Positions 45,478-57,222 of a stretch of DNA of 64,000 nucleotides are shown piece after piece; the first letter of the stretch is position 1, and every line of letters starts with the position of its first letter. Position numbers and translations under genes: made by a program. The notes beneath the pieces were generated by a model. That model made no database searches, was not told where the DNA came from, and saw only the letters and a list, made by a program, of their open reading frames with translations. Origin of the DNA: Posidonia oceanica (Eukaryota > Streptophyta > Magnoliopsida > Alismatales > Posidoniaceae); assembly GCA_037176725.1 (NCBI GenBank), contig JAZBRS010000023.1, positions 27,647,001-27,711,000 of the forward strand, read 5' to 3'.

Positions 45478-48400
45478 CTAAGAAGCACTTTCTCCCTCAC
45501 CCTCGGGAGCTGAAGGAGGAGCCGGAGAAGGAGCGGTAGGAGGTCGAGGCGATTGGCGAACAAAAACACTCGACGGAGCCCTAGAGACTGACCGGGAGCG
45601 GTGGCTACCCGACTGGTGGCTCGGTACAGGAGGAACAGGCACCCCGAACCTGGCACCAGTCATGAAGGCAAACCTCCGGTAGTACCCTAACTCAAGCTCA
45701 AGCTGAGAGGTGAACACCGTCGTGCCCTGCAAAAGGAAGCAACTAGACTATCAGACACAAGCAAGGACATAAAGAGCAAAAAGAGCACTAAATCAAATCA
45801 TACTGCCTGAGTCTGGGCAATCTCAGTGTCCCTGTCAGCAACCTGTTGCTCCAGCTCCTGAAGTCGAGCATCCCTAGCAGCAACAGCCTCCTCCAGCTCC
45901 TCCAATATCCTGATAGAGCTAGCAACTATGAAGTCGCCAGCCCACTCCCTCAACTTGCTCTCCAGATAAGCAACCTACAAACAGTGGTGTCAAAACCAAG
46001 GAGAGTTCAGCTAAAAGGCAGAAAGGAAAAATAAAGGCATGTATACCTTCTCCTAGAGGTGGGAGATCTCCTCTGAACGGTCTGGAGGAGGGGCAGTACT
46101 AGTCAAGGGCTATAAAGAAAAAAATACGGTCAGCTACAATTCATAATCAGACTACAAAAGCTACAAGAAATATAAAGATACCTAAGAGGCGGAAGTGCGT
46201 AGGCACTCGATCTCTACGGTCAGAGCAGAGAGCTATTGAGTCAGACTGCGCTCCCACTGATCCTGCTCATCTGCCCCCTTGAGCTGTGAAGGAAAGAAAG
46301 CAAGTCAACAAGTTATCAAATTTGAATCAACAACTTACAAATTGAAAATTCAAAAGCTCACCGCTATCTCCAGCTGGGCTCGATAGGACTGCGCCTCACC
46401 CAGCAGAGCTGCATGGGACATCACCGCCTCCCCAGGATCCGTGTCCCCCAAAGGAAGGTTCCCGTGCCCAAGGAAGTGGGACCGGTGGAAAACCATCAAA
46501 GAAGAGAACTCTCTGTCCATCCACTCGGCCCACACCACCTCATCCTCCTCTGTCACATCTGTCGAAGAGGGAGACCCACAACGAGCCCAGCCAGGAGCTG
46601 TGGACCGTAGACGTCCACCCAATGGTGAGCACAGCTGCCCCTGCCGCGTGTCTCTTGCCAAACTCTGTGAAGAGGAGGTAAAGGCTGGATCTGCCGGTGC
46701 CCTAGCTATCGTAGCATCCTGCCAATATGCTGGAAATGGCAATGGTTCCAACAGTGAATCCATACGTCCCGATCAAAAATTACCCAGTCACGGGCAATCT
46801 CAGGAACGTCTGCATGCTCTCCCTCAATATATGGACGCTAGACTACCTGCAATGAGCAATACATGTCAGCAAGCAGAATAGATAAATAAACGGAAGCTGA
46901 AAAGTCAAAAGAGGGTGAATTACCTGTGCTGGGACCAGCAGCTCGAATAGCAGACGACCGACATAGCGGCTGTCATCCGCTGGCTCAAGGGCCTGCTCAA
47001 CATCAGTCCAAAATAGTCCTCGAGGGAAGGGAACGCCAGCTGGAGGAACTGGAGGAGGGGCAGGACGTAGGAATGCAAAGTGGTCCCACGCCCACATCTA
47101 CACGAAGAACGAGGAAACATTTAGTAACACATAATATTTTGTAATATTTCTGAAAGTTACAAATTTAAATATGAAATTTTACCTAAAGAAATGGCAAGTT
47201 CCCGCCGAGCTGCCGAGAACTGCCGTCTGTAAAGCGGAAGAGTGTGGAGTACAGGTGCGCCAAGCTAGCTACACCCCAAGCGTACTCTCCCACTCGCTCC
47301 AAGTCCGTCAAGAGGGGAAGAAACCACACAGACAGCTTCGAGAAGGTGAGCGAAAAGAGCACCTCCCCGAACAACACCAATAGGAAGACCCGCAGCTGCT
47401 GATCGGCCTCCACGCCCAGTCCAACAACTGTCTCCGCCAAAGCACTGACCCAGCGAACCGCGGAGGTGATCACCACGAGCTGCTGTCCGCTCATGGCCAA
47501 TTGTCACCCGATGAGCTCCCGCACCAAGACCGAGTAGTCTGAGCACACCCACCCCGTCACCGGTCGAGCTGTGACCCGCAGACCGGTCAGTCGCACCATG
47601 TCCTCAAGAGAGAGAACGAACTCGCCCGCCCTCGTGACAATTGAGCTAGTGCGGAAGTTCCACTGCTCCACGACGGCCTACAGGAACATCGGACAAAGGG
47701 GGAAGTCCGGGATAGACAAGAAATGTCTGAATCCCATCTGATCCAAACGCCTCTGCTGGAAGGGAGCCAGTAAGGTGTAGGACCGGTGGACCTGTCCCCA
47801 GTAGCAGTGGGTCACAGCAAGTGCCCAACTCTGCAAAAGTAAAAAAAGCTGCCAGTCAAGCTGAATAATTAAATTAAACAAAGGAAAAATGAAGAAAATG
47901 ACTACCTGCCCCCTTGAGGCTAGCGTGGCGATAGCGTACTCCAATCGAGATGCGTCCCTACATGGTCCCAATGCCTGCACCTCGTCTCGAGGTATCTGGT
48001 ACCGCTAGTAATCCGGGGGATCCCTCATGCCGCCCTCCGCCTCCCATCGGACGAAGTCCACCATGTTCCGCCACCAGCCGTCATCCTCACCAAACTACGT
48101 GATGAGGGGATCGACCGGCCTCACCTTTGGCTCTACCACGGGCCCTGCCTCGTCCAAACCAGCCTCGGACCTCATCTTCGAGACTATCTCCTCGGACTCC
48201 TCCTCCAAGTCCTCGTAACTGAAGGAGCTATCGGAACCAGAACCTGACTCCGTTCTGGCCTTCGCGGCCTTGCTGCTGGCGTCCTTAGCCTCTGCCTCCT
48301 CGGCAACTGTAGGAAGTCCGCCAGCCACCTCGCCGGCCTCCACAGCAGCCGAACCCACCACCGCGGCCTCTACAGTAACTAGACCCACCTCCACGGCCTC

Positions 48401-48643
48401 CATAGATGTCGTCCCTGCCTCCGCGGCCACCATCGCCGTCTCTACCATCTCCACAGACGCCATCTCGGCCTCTACAACCGCCTACATGGCCGCCGTCTCC
48501 ACCGCCACAGCTGCAGGAACACTCACCGGTGCCTCCACGACCTTGGGCTCTGTCTCCCTGAGCTCGCCGGTCGACGACGACTCGGCCCCGGTCCGAGCTT
48601 TCTTCCCAGCCCGCACATACTTGTATGAGATCCTCCATTCCAT
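45478..48643 (-). pseudogene. aORF2: eight-exon PMD and coiled-coil gene (C copy)
   Basis: Exons (minus): 48643-47906, 47830-47183, 47097-46924, 46846-46362, 46283-46182, 46109-46047, 45974-45804, 45726-45478. Lengths are 738, 648, 174, 485, 102, 63, 171, 249. Only exon 1 (12 bp shorter) and exon 4 (one-base deletion) differ from A. All introns have GT-AG ends, and the exon 3 acceptor is intact here. Domain order as in A: Ala/Glu/Val-rich start, PMD core in exon 2, coiled coil in exons 5-7, Ser/Pro-rich end. Exon 2 ends in TTTAG before the donor in both copies, giving a shared TAG. Other stops include TAG in exon 1 and TGA in exon 2. Confidence 0.82.
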
Positions 48644-48768
48644 GATCAAACTCGAAGGGGAAAGGTCACCAGAGTTTTGTTAGGTTCGCCGGAGGTCAGA
48701 AGAGGTCCACCATCGCCGGAGAAGAAGATAAATGAGTTGGGAATGGCCGCCCGTTGCGTAGGATGAGG

Positions 48769-48776
48769 GTTTTATA
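48769..48776 (-). promoter_or_regulatory. TATA box of aORF2 (C copy)
   Basis: TATAAAAC on the minus strand, about 130 bp before the ATG at 48643. It is intact here and mutated in A. Confidence 0.65.
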
Positions 48777-48780
48777 CCAT

Positions 48781-48938
48781 TCAACGTTATACGCATGATC
48801 TGGGCCGTTTAACGAGTCGGGGAAGATGAAGTGTTATACGCGAGATTTGGTCCGTCCAACATTTTGAAAGCTAAAATGTTATTTGCTAGTATTCCCAGCA
48901 TATAACGTTGGCCGCTCAATTCTCTGCGTATAACGTTT
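48781..48938. repeat. Hairpin module between aORF1 and aORF2 (C copy)
   Basis: Contains AACGTTATACGC, GTGTTATACGCGAG, CGTCCAAC, GCATATAACGTTGGCCGC and GCGTATAACGTTT, the inverted equivalent of 13063-13216. Confidence 0.8.
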
Positions 48939-49066
48939 TAAATCCAAGGAAGCTTCTGAACTCTGATTTTTTCTCCTTCACTTGATAAAAAGTCATACGA
49001 ATTTATTGAAAAGAAACAGAAAAGAATAAAATGAAATTCTATTAATGATAAAGGGTACAAGTCTGA

Positions 49067-50070
49067 TTACATCTTCTGTTTCTTGGTAGGAAATTCAATA
49101 ACTAACTTAGGCCTCACGCCCTCATACCAAACATCGTGAGTGGCAAGGGAGATAGCTTCGCGGTCCACGTTCGAATTTTCCCACGAAGAAAGGACACGGT
49201 TCTGTCCCTTCCTGTCCTAGATGCCGGCTTGATAAAATACCTGAATAATGTCCCTAGGAGTGTCTCTCAAGCGTGGAAGAATCATATCAGAGAAGTGAGG
49301 CATGGGAGGTATGGCCTGGGGAATGCCCAGCATTGGGATGCATCGTTGGGGGTTGTACCTCACAAACTTTGTCACCCCAATCAACATCAAGAAGTACTCT
49401 AGGTCAGATACTATCCAGAAAGATGAAGGAGGACTGAAGGAATCCATCTGGAGCTTAACTTCGCAGGCACAGAATCGGTGAATGTACTCCTCATGGGGAA
49501 GGTTGACGTCAAGAGCAGACAGCAGAAAATGTTCCTCTAGCCAGCACAAAACCAGGAAAGGCGAGCCGAAGAACAGTCCCTCGAGACAGGCACTGGATAA
49601 GCCTCGAATAACAAAGGCCAGCACAGATTGACTCAGGCACTTCTCCGGGTTGCGAACACATATGCACATAAGCTCGGCATGATAAGCGCTGATAGTTAAG
49701 GCTTCATTTGGGAAGAGTACCAGCCCCCCAATCAGAACAAAAATGCACTCCAAGCAAGAAGCCTCAGAGCGAATGCTATCACGCTGCTTCAAGAAGAAAT
49801 TCCACAAAGATGCAAGGTTGATGCAGCCGTCTAATACCAGGTCCTCCGGCACAACAACAGGATCGAAGATACGTTTCAAGAGAGAAAAAGAGCCCACCAC
49901 CCTGGTTGGCAAAAGATAGGCATATCTGGAGTAAATAGACGGGTCAGCTTGTCGAGTGCCTAAAAGGATGCTTACTTCCTCCAAGATAATAGTCAACCCC
50001 CTTGAGGAGGTGAGAAATGTGTGAGTCAGGGGATTCCACAGGCCACAAAGGTTGAAAAGCGCCTTCCAAT
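49067..50070 (-). pseudogene. aORF1, truncated PMD gene (C copy)
   Basis: Exon 2 only. The sequence is cut at 50070 by element E, so exon 1, the intron and about 50 N-terminal exon 2 codons are missing. The frame runs to a TAA at 49067-49069 and is better preserved than in A: CGA instead of TGA near 49475 and CAG instead of TAG near the end. The TAG after YQAGI (near 49217) is shared with A, so it predates the split of the copies or is the true end in the ancestor. Confidence 0.78.
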
Positions 50071-50146
50071 TGTAGTAATCCTGAATTTTGATCGTCTATG
50101 CACGTTACCAAAGCTTGCGTGCACCGATCAGAATAGGCTCACTACA
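50071..50146. repeat. 76-bp near-palindromic LTR terminus of element E
   Basis: Begins TGTAGTAATCCTGAATTTTG and ends CCGATCAGAATAGGCTCACT plus ACA. The two halves pair through TGTAGT/ACTACA and TGCACG/CGTGCA around TTACCAAAGCTTG. The next base pair leads straight into a plus-strand primer site, so this is all that remains of E's 5' LTR. Yet the strand shown matches the reverse complement of the LTR ends at 20005-20080 and 50323-50400, so the terminus appears flipped. Confidence 0.65.
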
Positions 50147-50147
50147 G

Positions 50148-50165
50148 TGGTGACTCCGCTGGGGA
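50148..50165 (+). other. Primer-binding site of element E
   Basis: TGGTGACTCCGCTGGGGA, one base after ACTACA. This matches the tRNA-Arg-type site described for Ogre elements (TGGCGACTCC form). Confidence 0.8.
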
Positions 50166-50317
50166 GCAGTACTCCGGCTTTCGCCTTGGCCTCCTCGCCT
50201 CTTGCTTTTGTGTTTTAATTGCCTTTTGCTTTCACCTGCTTTACTTGCTTACCTGCTTGCTTGTTTATTTACCTGCTTTATGCCATGATTGCTTGCGCTG
50301 CTTTATTTGCCTACATC
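50166..50317 (+). other. Leader of E, first part
   Basis: Pyrimidine-rich untranslated sequence with CTTGCTTGTT and TTACCTGC repeats. It continues at 56222 after the solo LTR. Confidence 0.7.
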
Positions 50318-53300
50318 ACATGTGTAGTAATCCCGGTGTTCAGATCGTCCATGCATACTACCAAAAGCTCGCATGCACCGATAAGAATCAGGTTCACTAT
50401 TAGCAGCTATGTCCGAGGAGGAAGGCTCAACTCGAAAACACTTAAAGCAGGGAAAAAAGAAAAGAAAAGATGAAGATAAGACAAATCAGAGTCGCCACCG
50501 TGTCTATTATATCAGGAGACAAGGAAAATCGGGGAAATGCGTGAATAAACACACAAAACCAAGCAAAGGATGCAATGCAAGGCAATGCAAAAGAAATGAG
50601 ATGCAAATGAATGCAAATGGTATGACTCATGCCTAGGATAAGGGCAATATGGTCATTGCGGGCCAAAAGACTGGGCAAGGACTCCTGTTACGTGCGGGGA
50701 AGGTGTTAGGCACCCCCGACACGCCCGAGAATCGGTCTTTCTAGGTTTACGCTCTCATACACAGGGAAATGCAGATTTGAATGCCTAAGTGCCAAGAATG
50801 CCTAATCAAATGCTCATAGGTGTGCTCTAAGTGATGAAATACAATGCAAGGAAATTAAACGTGCAGTCTAAGCGCTCAGCAACACTGTCTGTGTTCCAAA
50901 CCGAGCGAATCCTGGTCCATGAGAACTCCAGGTAGTAAGCATCACTGCCCTATATTCAAATGCAGGCGAAAGAACAAAACATTGGTAAAACCAAGCAATG
51001 TGGGCAACATGCAAGAGAAAACGACGCAAAACACGCAAAACGGTGCGAAAGACGAAGTCGGCACGCGAAACGATGCGGGAAAACAAGGCCAGCACGCAAA
51101 ATGGTGCAAAAAAAAGATCGGCACGCAAAAAGATGCGAGAAACGAAGCAAGCACGCAAAATGGTGCGAGAAACAAAGTAGGCACGCGAAACGGTGCGAAA
51201 AACAAGGCAAGCATGCAAAACGATGCAAGAAACAGAGATCGTCACACAAAACGGTGTAAGAAATAAAGCAAGCACGCAAGATGATGCGAAAAGCAAAGCA
51301 GGCATGCAAAACGGTGCGAAAAAAAACCAGCACGCAAAATGGTGCGAGAAATAAAGCTAGCACGCAAAACGATGTGAAAAGCAAAGCAGGCATGCAAAAC
51401 GGTGCGAAAAACAAAGCAGACACACAAAATGGTACCAAAAGCGAAGCGGGCATGCAAAACGGTGCCAAAGCAAGCGAAATAAATCATCGATAAAGCCATG
51501 CAGATGCAGATGCAAAGAGGAAGAGCAAGAAAAACAAAGGGGAGGCAAATAGTGTGAGTATGAGAACCAACACCGTTTAAATGCCACACAATGTAGGTGT
51601 GAAGACCTACAAAGGGGAAAGGAAGCAAGTGAAAGGATCACCACTGTTCTGTGACTATTTCCCACAAAAGTGTCCCACGATGCGTCTCGCATGCTGCCAA
51701 AAGCTCGCGGTGCGATCGGATCGTGGAAAATGGAGAAGAAAGTTGCGATTAGTAGTGAATCCAGAGGAAACTCGACCCAAAACACCGAGAGTACACGAAA
51801 AGGGGAGATAGAGTTGACAGACAGGAAGAGGGAGTCCTAGTCTACATGCTTGAGAAAACGAAATGCAAAAACAGTGCATGCAATGCAAATGATGTGCAAA
51901 TGAAGTGCTGTGCAGGAGTTCAGGAGGACTTACCTTAGAGATCTGAAGCCTGATATGAGAAATGCTTGGTCTGCATTGAAGTGCGCTCCACCGGGGTTGT
52001 CCAGGTAGCTTGGTTGAGAAGATCCGGCGGCCCAATCGGAAGATATGCAGGCTTCAAGGCAGAAGGGCCAAGAATAGGGGAGAAGAATGGATCTAAGTGT
52101 AAAAGAGGTCCTAAGGGTGTGCAAAACAGGTCCTCCCACATAAATGGGAGCTAGGAGTGCTTAAGTGTGTGGAAAAAGTGCTAAATGCAAAGATGCATGG
52201 CTGCAATGCATGCAAAAATGCAAGAAAGGACCTAAGAATGACTTTTTAGAAAACTTAAGGACCTATATGCAAGTTTTGAAAAAGTTGAGGACCTAAATGC
52301 AAGGATTTTGAAAAGTTAGGGGCTTATTTGCAAGGTTTTTTGAAAACTTGAGGGTCTGAAATGCAATTAAAACAAAATGCAGGGTCTGAAATGCAATTTA
52401 ATAAGGAAAACATGCATTTAAATGAGTTTTGTAAACATGAGAAGGACTAATGTGCAATTTTGAAATAGGCAGGGGCTAGAATGCAATTTTATAAGGTAAA
52501 ATGTGCTTTTGAAAGGTCTGTGAATGCAAACAGTGGACCTATGTGTGATTTTGAAACATGCAGGGGCTAAGATGCAATTTTATAAGCAAAAGTATAAAAA
52601 GAAAGATGCTGTGCATGCAGATGAAGGACCTAAGTGCAAAAATCAGAAAATATGGGATAAAAATGCAATGTAGTAAGGAAAAGATGGAAATTAAATGATT
52701 TAACAACTGATCAGAGGACTAAAAAGCAATTTAATAAGGTAAAAAACAGAAGATTAAATGAGATTATCAACCAGAGGACTAACATGCAAAAATAAAAAGA
52801 TGCTGGACTGGAAAACAAAGAACAAAAACTACATTTGAACTACAATAGGACCAATAAGTAAATAAAATAAACAGCAGGACCAGAAATTAAATGACAGAAA
52901 CTTAAATGAACTGGAACTGGACTAACATGTAAATAAAATAAATAACTAGGCTGGAAATAAAGAAAAGTAAATAAACTATAACAGCAGAGGACCTAAGAGT
53001 AAATAAAAAAACATGCTAGGCTGGAAATAAATTAAACTTAAAGTTTTTACTTGATAGAAGGATTAACATGCAATTTAGCAGAACTTTAGGTTTTTTATGC
53101 AATTCCATATGATTTTAATTCAAACTTAAATGATTCTTAAACGATGGCAGGACTGGAAAGCAATAAAATAAATCAGCAAGGCAAATATGCAATTTTTGGT
53201 AAACTAAGCATGATAAACAGAAATAAATGAACAGTAAGAGGAAGAAGAAAGAGGCCATTGTAGCAAATTGCTACCAGTGCCTGGAGAAGAAGAATGGGGG

Positions 53301-56221
53301 TGCTGGTGCGGCGCCGAAGTAGCGGGCGCCTTCACCGGAGACTCGCGGAGGTCTGGGTGGCATCGGCGGGCCGTGACGCGGCCTGAAGCTAGCCGGAGAA
53401 GACGACGGAGGACTGCAAACCATTCTGAAGCAAACCGGACAACTGGAGCAACGCCGGAGGGAACTGGAGGAATGGCTATGCTCCTGGAGGTTCCCCGGAG
53501 CTCATGCGATCGACGGAGCGATGTTCTGCAGCTGGAGCGGTAGTTCTAGTTCGGACCTCGCCGGAGAAGAAAGGGAGACGACGGCGCTGACTTCGGGCGG
53601 CAGGTTGCAGAAAGCTAAACTAATGGGCAGAAAAGCATACAGAAGAAGAAACTAGGCTAATGGGAGAGAGGGGTACCTGTTTCATTGGCTGGAACATCCC
53701 CCCGACGTGGATGGGTTCTGTAGATGCCGGCAGTGGTCGTCCGGCTGATGCGGGCTTCGTCAGCAGCTCACAAGCGCTTGGAACTACTCCGTGGAGTCCT
53801 CCGGAGCTTGCTGGATGGTTGGATTGAAGCTTCGTGGACCGGAGCGACGAACGGCACTTTTGGGTGCATAGCTGGTCGTCTGAGGTGAGGAGTGAGGTCT
53901 ATTGCTCCCTGGATCAAGCAGAGGCTGCCGGTGGGCTTCTGGATGCTTGGTGCTGGCTTCTGGATGGTTAGGTTAGGTCGTGGAGGCCTGGAAAGGGAGT
54001 TGGCTGATGTGGTGTTTTCTGGATCAGAAGGGAGGCTAAGTGTTTGTGGTGCTAGGTTTGGTCTGTGAGGAGAACTGGAGGTGAAGCTTAGGGGGGTTGG
54101 AAAGGTAGTGTTTCAGGGAGTATGATGGTGGAGTTTGGGATGATTAGGTGGGCAGTGTGGCTGGGAATTTTGGAGGAGGTAGAGTTGGGTCCCTGCTATG
54201 GTTTCAGGGTGTTCGGGGGTGATTTTGGGTTGGAAATGGCTGCGGAATGGGTGGAGTGTAATGCTGGAAGTTGGGTGGATTTGGGGGATGGATTTTGAGT
54301 GATTTGCTGGGCTGTGAAGGCTGGTTTCAGGTGGAAAGGAAGGAGGAGGAAATGCTGCTGAGTTTGGGCAGAGGAAAAGGAGGAGAATGCAAGTGGCTCT
54401 CGTGCTCTCAGGGTGCTCTCTCTCAAGGTTGGCAAAGGTCTAGAAGGAGGAGGATTGCTGGAGGTTTTAACAGGGCACGAAGCTACGAGTGGGCGCAAGC
54501 TGAGGGATTCAAATCCCACCGACGCGAGCATTGGAGCTGAGGTGAGAGGCGGCCGGCGAGGAGATGGGTAGTAAATGCCCCCCGGAAGAGAGAGAAGAGA
54601 GAGGAAGAGCGAGCTGTAGGTGAGGAAATGGAGAGGGAAGATTGAATTTAAATGGAGGGAAGGTTGTTGGGCTGTCGCAGGAAGAAGAAGAAGAATTCTG
54701 AAGAAGAAGAAGGAGGAGGAAGAAGGAGGGAAGAGGAGGAGGAGTGGCCGTGGGCTGGGCCTGACGCACGGAGTAAAAAATAAAAGAAAAAAAGAAAGGA
54801 GAGGAAGGAGGGAAGGGGGCCAGCGGGCCGGACCAGAGGAAAAATAGAAAAGAAAAGAAAAAATAAGGAAGAGAGGGGAAGAAAGAAATGAAGAAAGGTA
54901 AGGAAGAAAAAAGGAAGAAAAATTGAAATAAAATGGAAGGAAGATTTGAAAATATTCTTAAAGCAATTGTTTTTAAGTTAAGATTTTTAATTGGGTTTTT
55001 TTAAAGATTGTTTTTTAAACTAATTAGGGTTAGAGGGAGTTTAGTCTTTGATTTAAGTTTTTAGGATTTAAGCTTTCTTTAAATTGTTTTTTTGATTTTG
55101 TTTTAAATGTTCTTTTAATATTTTTTAGTTAAGTTTTCCTTGTTAAGTTTTTCCCTTTTTTCTTTTTAAGTTTTTAAATTGTTTTAAAATTTTCTAATTG
55201 TTTCTTTCAGATTTGTTAGGTTAAGTTTTTTCTTAATTAGTTGTCTTAGTATTTTTAATTGTTTTCTTCTTTTTAGGATTTGTTTTTTGATTATTTTTAA
55301 TAGGGTTTTTGCTTTTGGTTTGTTTTAATTATATTTTGGTTTTTTGTTTGATTTTAATAGCATTTTCTTTTTATTTGTTTTGCATTTTTTTGATTGCATT
55401 CTTAGTTTCCCCTTTTAGTTGGATTTAGTTAGGTTTTTGTTTTTAATTGCTTGTTTAAGTTTTTAATTATTTCTTTTTTAGGATTTTGATTTGTTTTTCT
55501 CTTGTTTTAAAAGTTTTTAAAGGTTTTTTAGAGATTTAGTGGAAGAAAGGAAAAAGAAAGGGAAAAGGAAGAAGTAAAGGGAGAATTGGAGAAGGAAAGA
55601 AGAAAGGGAGGAGTGGGAGGAAAATAAATATTATAAAATCAAGGGATAAGCTAAAAATAAAATAAAAATGCAAATAAAATACAGAAGAGAGAGATGCACA
55701 AGGTGGACCCACAGCCAAGCAAGGAAAAGAGAGAGAAGGGAGTGAAAAGAAGGAGAATAAGAGGGAGGAGAGAGAGGAGAGAGAAAAGAATAATCTAGGA
55801 GAGAGAAAAGGATAATTTGGAGAAATGAAGGGGTTAGAGGTTTAGAAAAGATGTGAAATTTGGGGAGTGTGTGACCTAAGGTCTCTAGTATTGGACCTAG
55901 GGTTTGAATTTGGATTTTGGAAGGTTTTGGAAGAGTTTTGAGGTGTAGAAAAATGGTAGTTTTACTTAGGTTTTCTAGTGGTTTTGGTTTGAAATTTCTA
56001 AGGGTTTTTGGTAGGTTTTCTAAGTTAGGAAGGGTGAGTTATCCTATGGTTTTTGGGTAGTTTTTGGGCTTAGGAAATGGGTGTGATTCTAGGTTAGGTT
56101 TGGGCTTGATTTGAAGAGATGGATGAAAGGAAATGTGTAGGTTTGGACCTAGATTTGGGTTTAGAAGTCACTAGAAGATTTCCATTGATTCAGCCTGTCA
56201 AAATGGGGTGTCAACAACATG
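50318..56221 (-). mobile_element. Solo Ogre-type LTR, 5.9 kb, with target duplication ACATG
   Basis: ACATG at 50318-50322 and 56217-56221 flanks 50323-56216, which runs TGTAGTAATC to GGTGTCAACA. In its own sense it starts TGTTGACACCCCATTTTGAC. It contains GGAAGGTGTTAGGCACCCCC and GAGTCGCCACCG as in the 3.2-kb LTR. There is no coding region. It carries a degenerate GCACGCAAAACGGTGCGA repeat at 51040-51480, repeats of GGACCTAAATGCAA type at 52150-53050, a purine tract at 54580-54960 and T/G-rich sequence at 55000-55530 and 55860-56160. Confidence 0.92.
51040..51480. repeat. Degenerate 40-bp-class tandem repeat in the 5.9-kb LTR
   Basis: Repeated GCACGCAAAACGGTGCGA then AAAACAAAGCAG, with alternating GGTGCGA and GATGCGA. 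Open frames on both strands across it are repeat artefacts. Confidence 0.8.
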
Positions 56222-57222
56222 TCTAAATACTTGCTTGGTACACCATGCATGCTTTTTTGAATGATGAATGCTTCCTTTTACACCAATGCAATGCCACTGC
56301 ACCTGCACATGCTATGCATATCTACTTTTGCTATGATAGGTGTTTTTCCTTCACTGTCATGCTCACACACACATACACATGCCATGCCCATGCCTTTTGC
56401 AATTATGTGTGTTGTTTGCTTGCCATGACTGGGTGATTTTTTTCCCCTTTTGCATTAAGCCTAAGGACAATTAGAGACTGATTGCTTCCCCCATGGCTAA
56501 TTAAAAACAGCAAGTAAAAAGAACTTCTAGGAGCAACTAGAGACTGCAAACACACCTGCACCCCCTTGAGTTAATAAAATGTGCAAGATAAAACGCGAAG
56601 CATTTGCATAAAGCATCATATAGGGCATGTATTCTTCTCATCTGAGTCCACCTATAGTCTGAGAAGGATAGTCCCGGTCCCTTGCCCTCAGTGCTTTGGC
56701 ATGGTGTAAGTAGATCGGTCTGTCCCCCTTGTCAGGGGGCCGCGTTGGTGTTAGTAGAGGGTATAACCCATGCTTCTAGCAGGGTCAAGGCCACCTACGC
56801 ACCACTATGTCACCACCTAAGCTTTGGGCCGGGTTTAAGACGTGGGACCTGCTTTTTCTTGCCTAAGTCGGCGACCCATACACCCCTGAGCGTCCGAAGT
56901 AGACTGCCTACTAGGACACCCTAGATTGGTGAGGGAGAGCATGCTAGAAAGCATACATCTGCATTCATATCATACATCAAAGCATTTGCATTTTACTTTC
57001 GGGTTCTAATCCCTTGTCATTTGTTTGCCTTTCGTGCAGAGGTTTGTCAGTGAGTTCCTTAGCTGGAGCTTGAGTGCCTTCTCTTATTGACGCTCCTGTT
57101 GCGACTCCTGCTTCTGATCATCCCCCCTTTCGAGCTATTTCACCTTTGCAATAGTAGCTCTTCCTAGGATTTGCCCTCTTGCCCCTGCTCGTAGCCTTGT
57201 GATCACCCGTTCTCGGTCAGCG
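56222..57222 (+). other. Leader of E, second part
   Basis: Untranslated, with CATGCATGC, CACATGCTATGCATA and GTCCCGGTCC segments. No additional upstream ORF as seen in some Ogre elements. Confidence 0.65.

Larger units (their letters stand above)
44125..50070 (+). mobile_element. Element C, right part: antisense accessory genes
   Basis: Continues C after the A insertion, beginning with the second GCGGT. It is collinear, inverted, with 17890 back to 11932 of A. C stops abruptly at 50070 inside aORF1, where element E starts with TGTAGTAATC. Confidence 0.85.

Noticed and set aside
50148..50165. tRNA gene fragment
   Set aside because: Only the 18 bases complementary to a tRNA 3' end are present, as expected for a primer site.
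50956..51785. Frames of 100-170 residues rich in Cys/Phe/His or Lys/Ala on both strands
   Set aside because: Translation of the degenerate tandem repeat in the solo LTR; no conservation with the 3.2-kb LTR.
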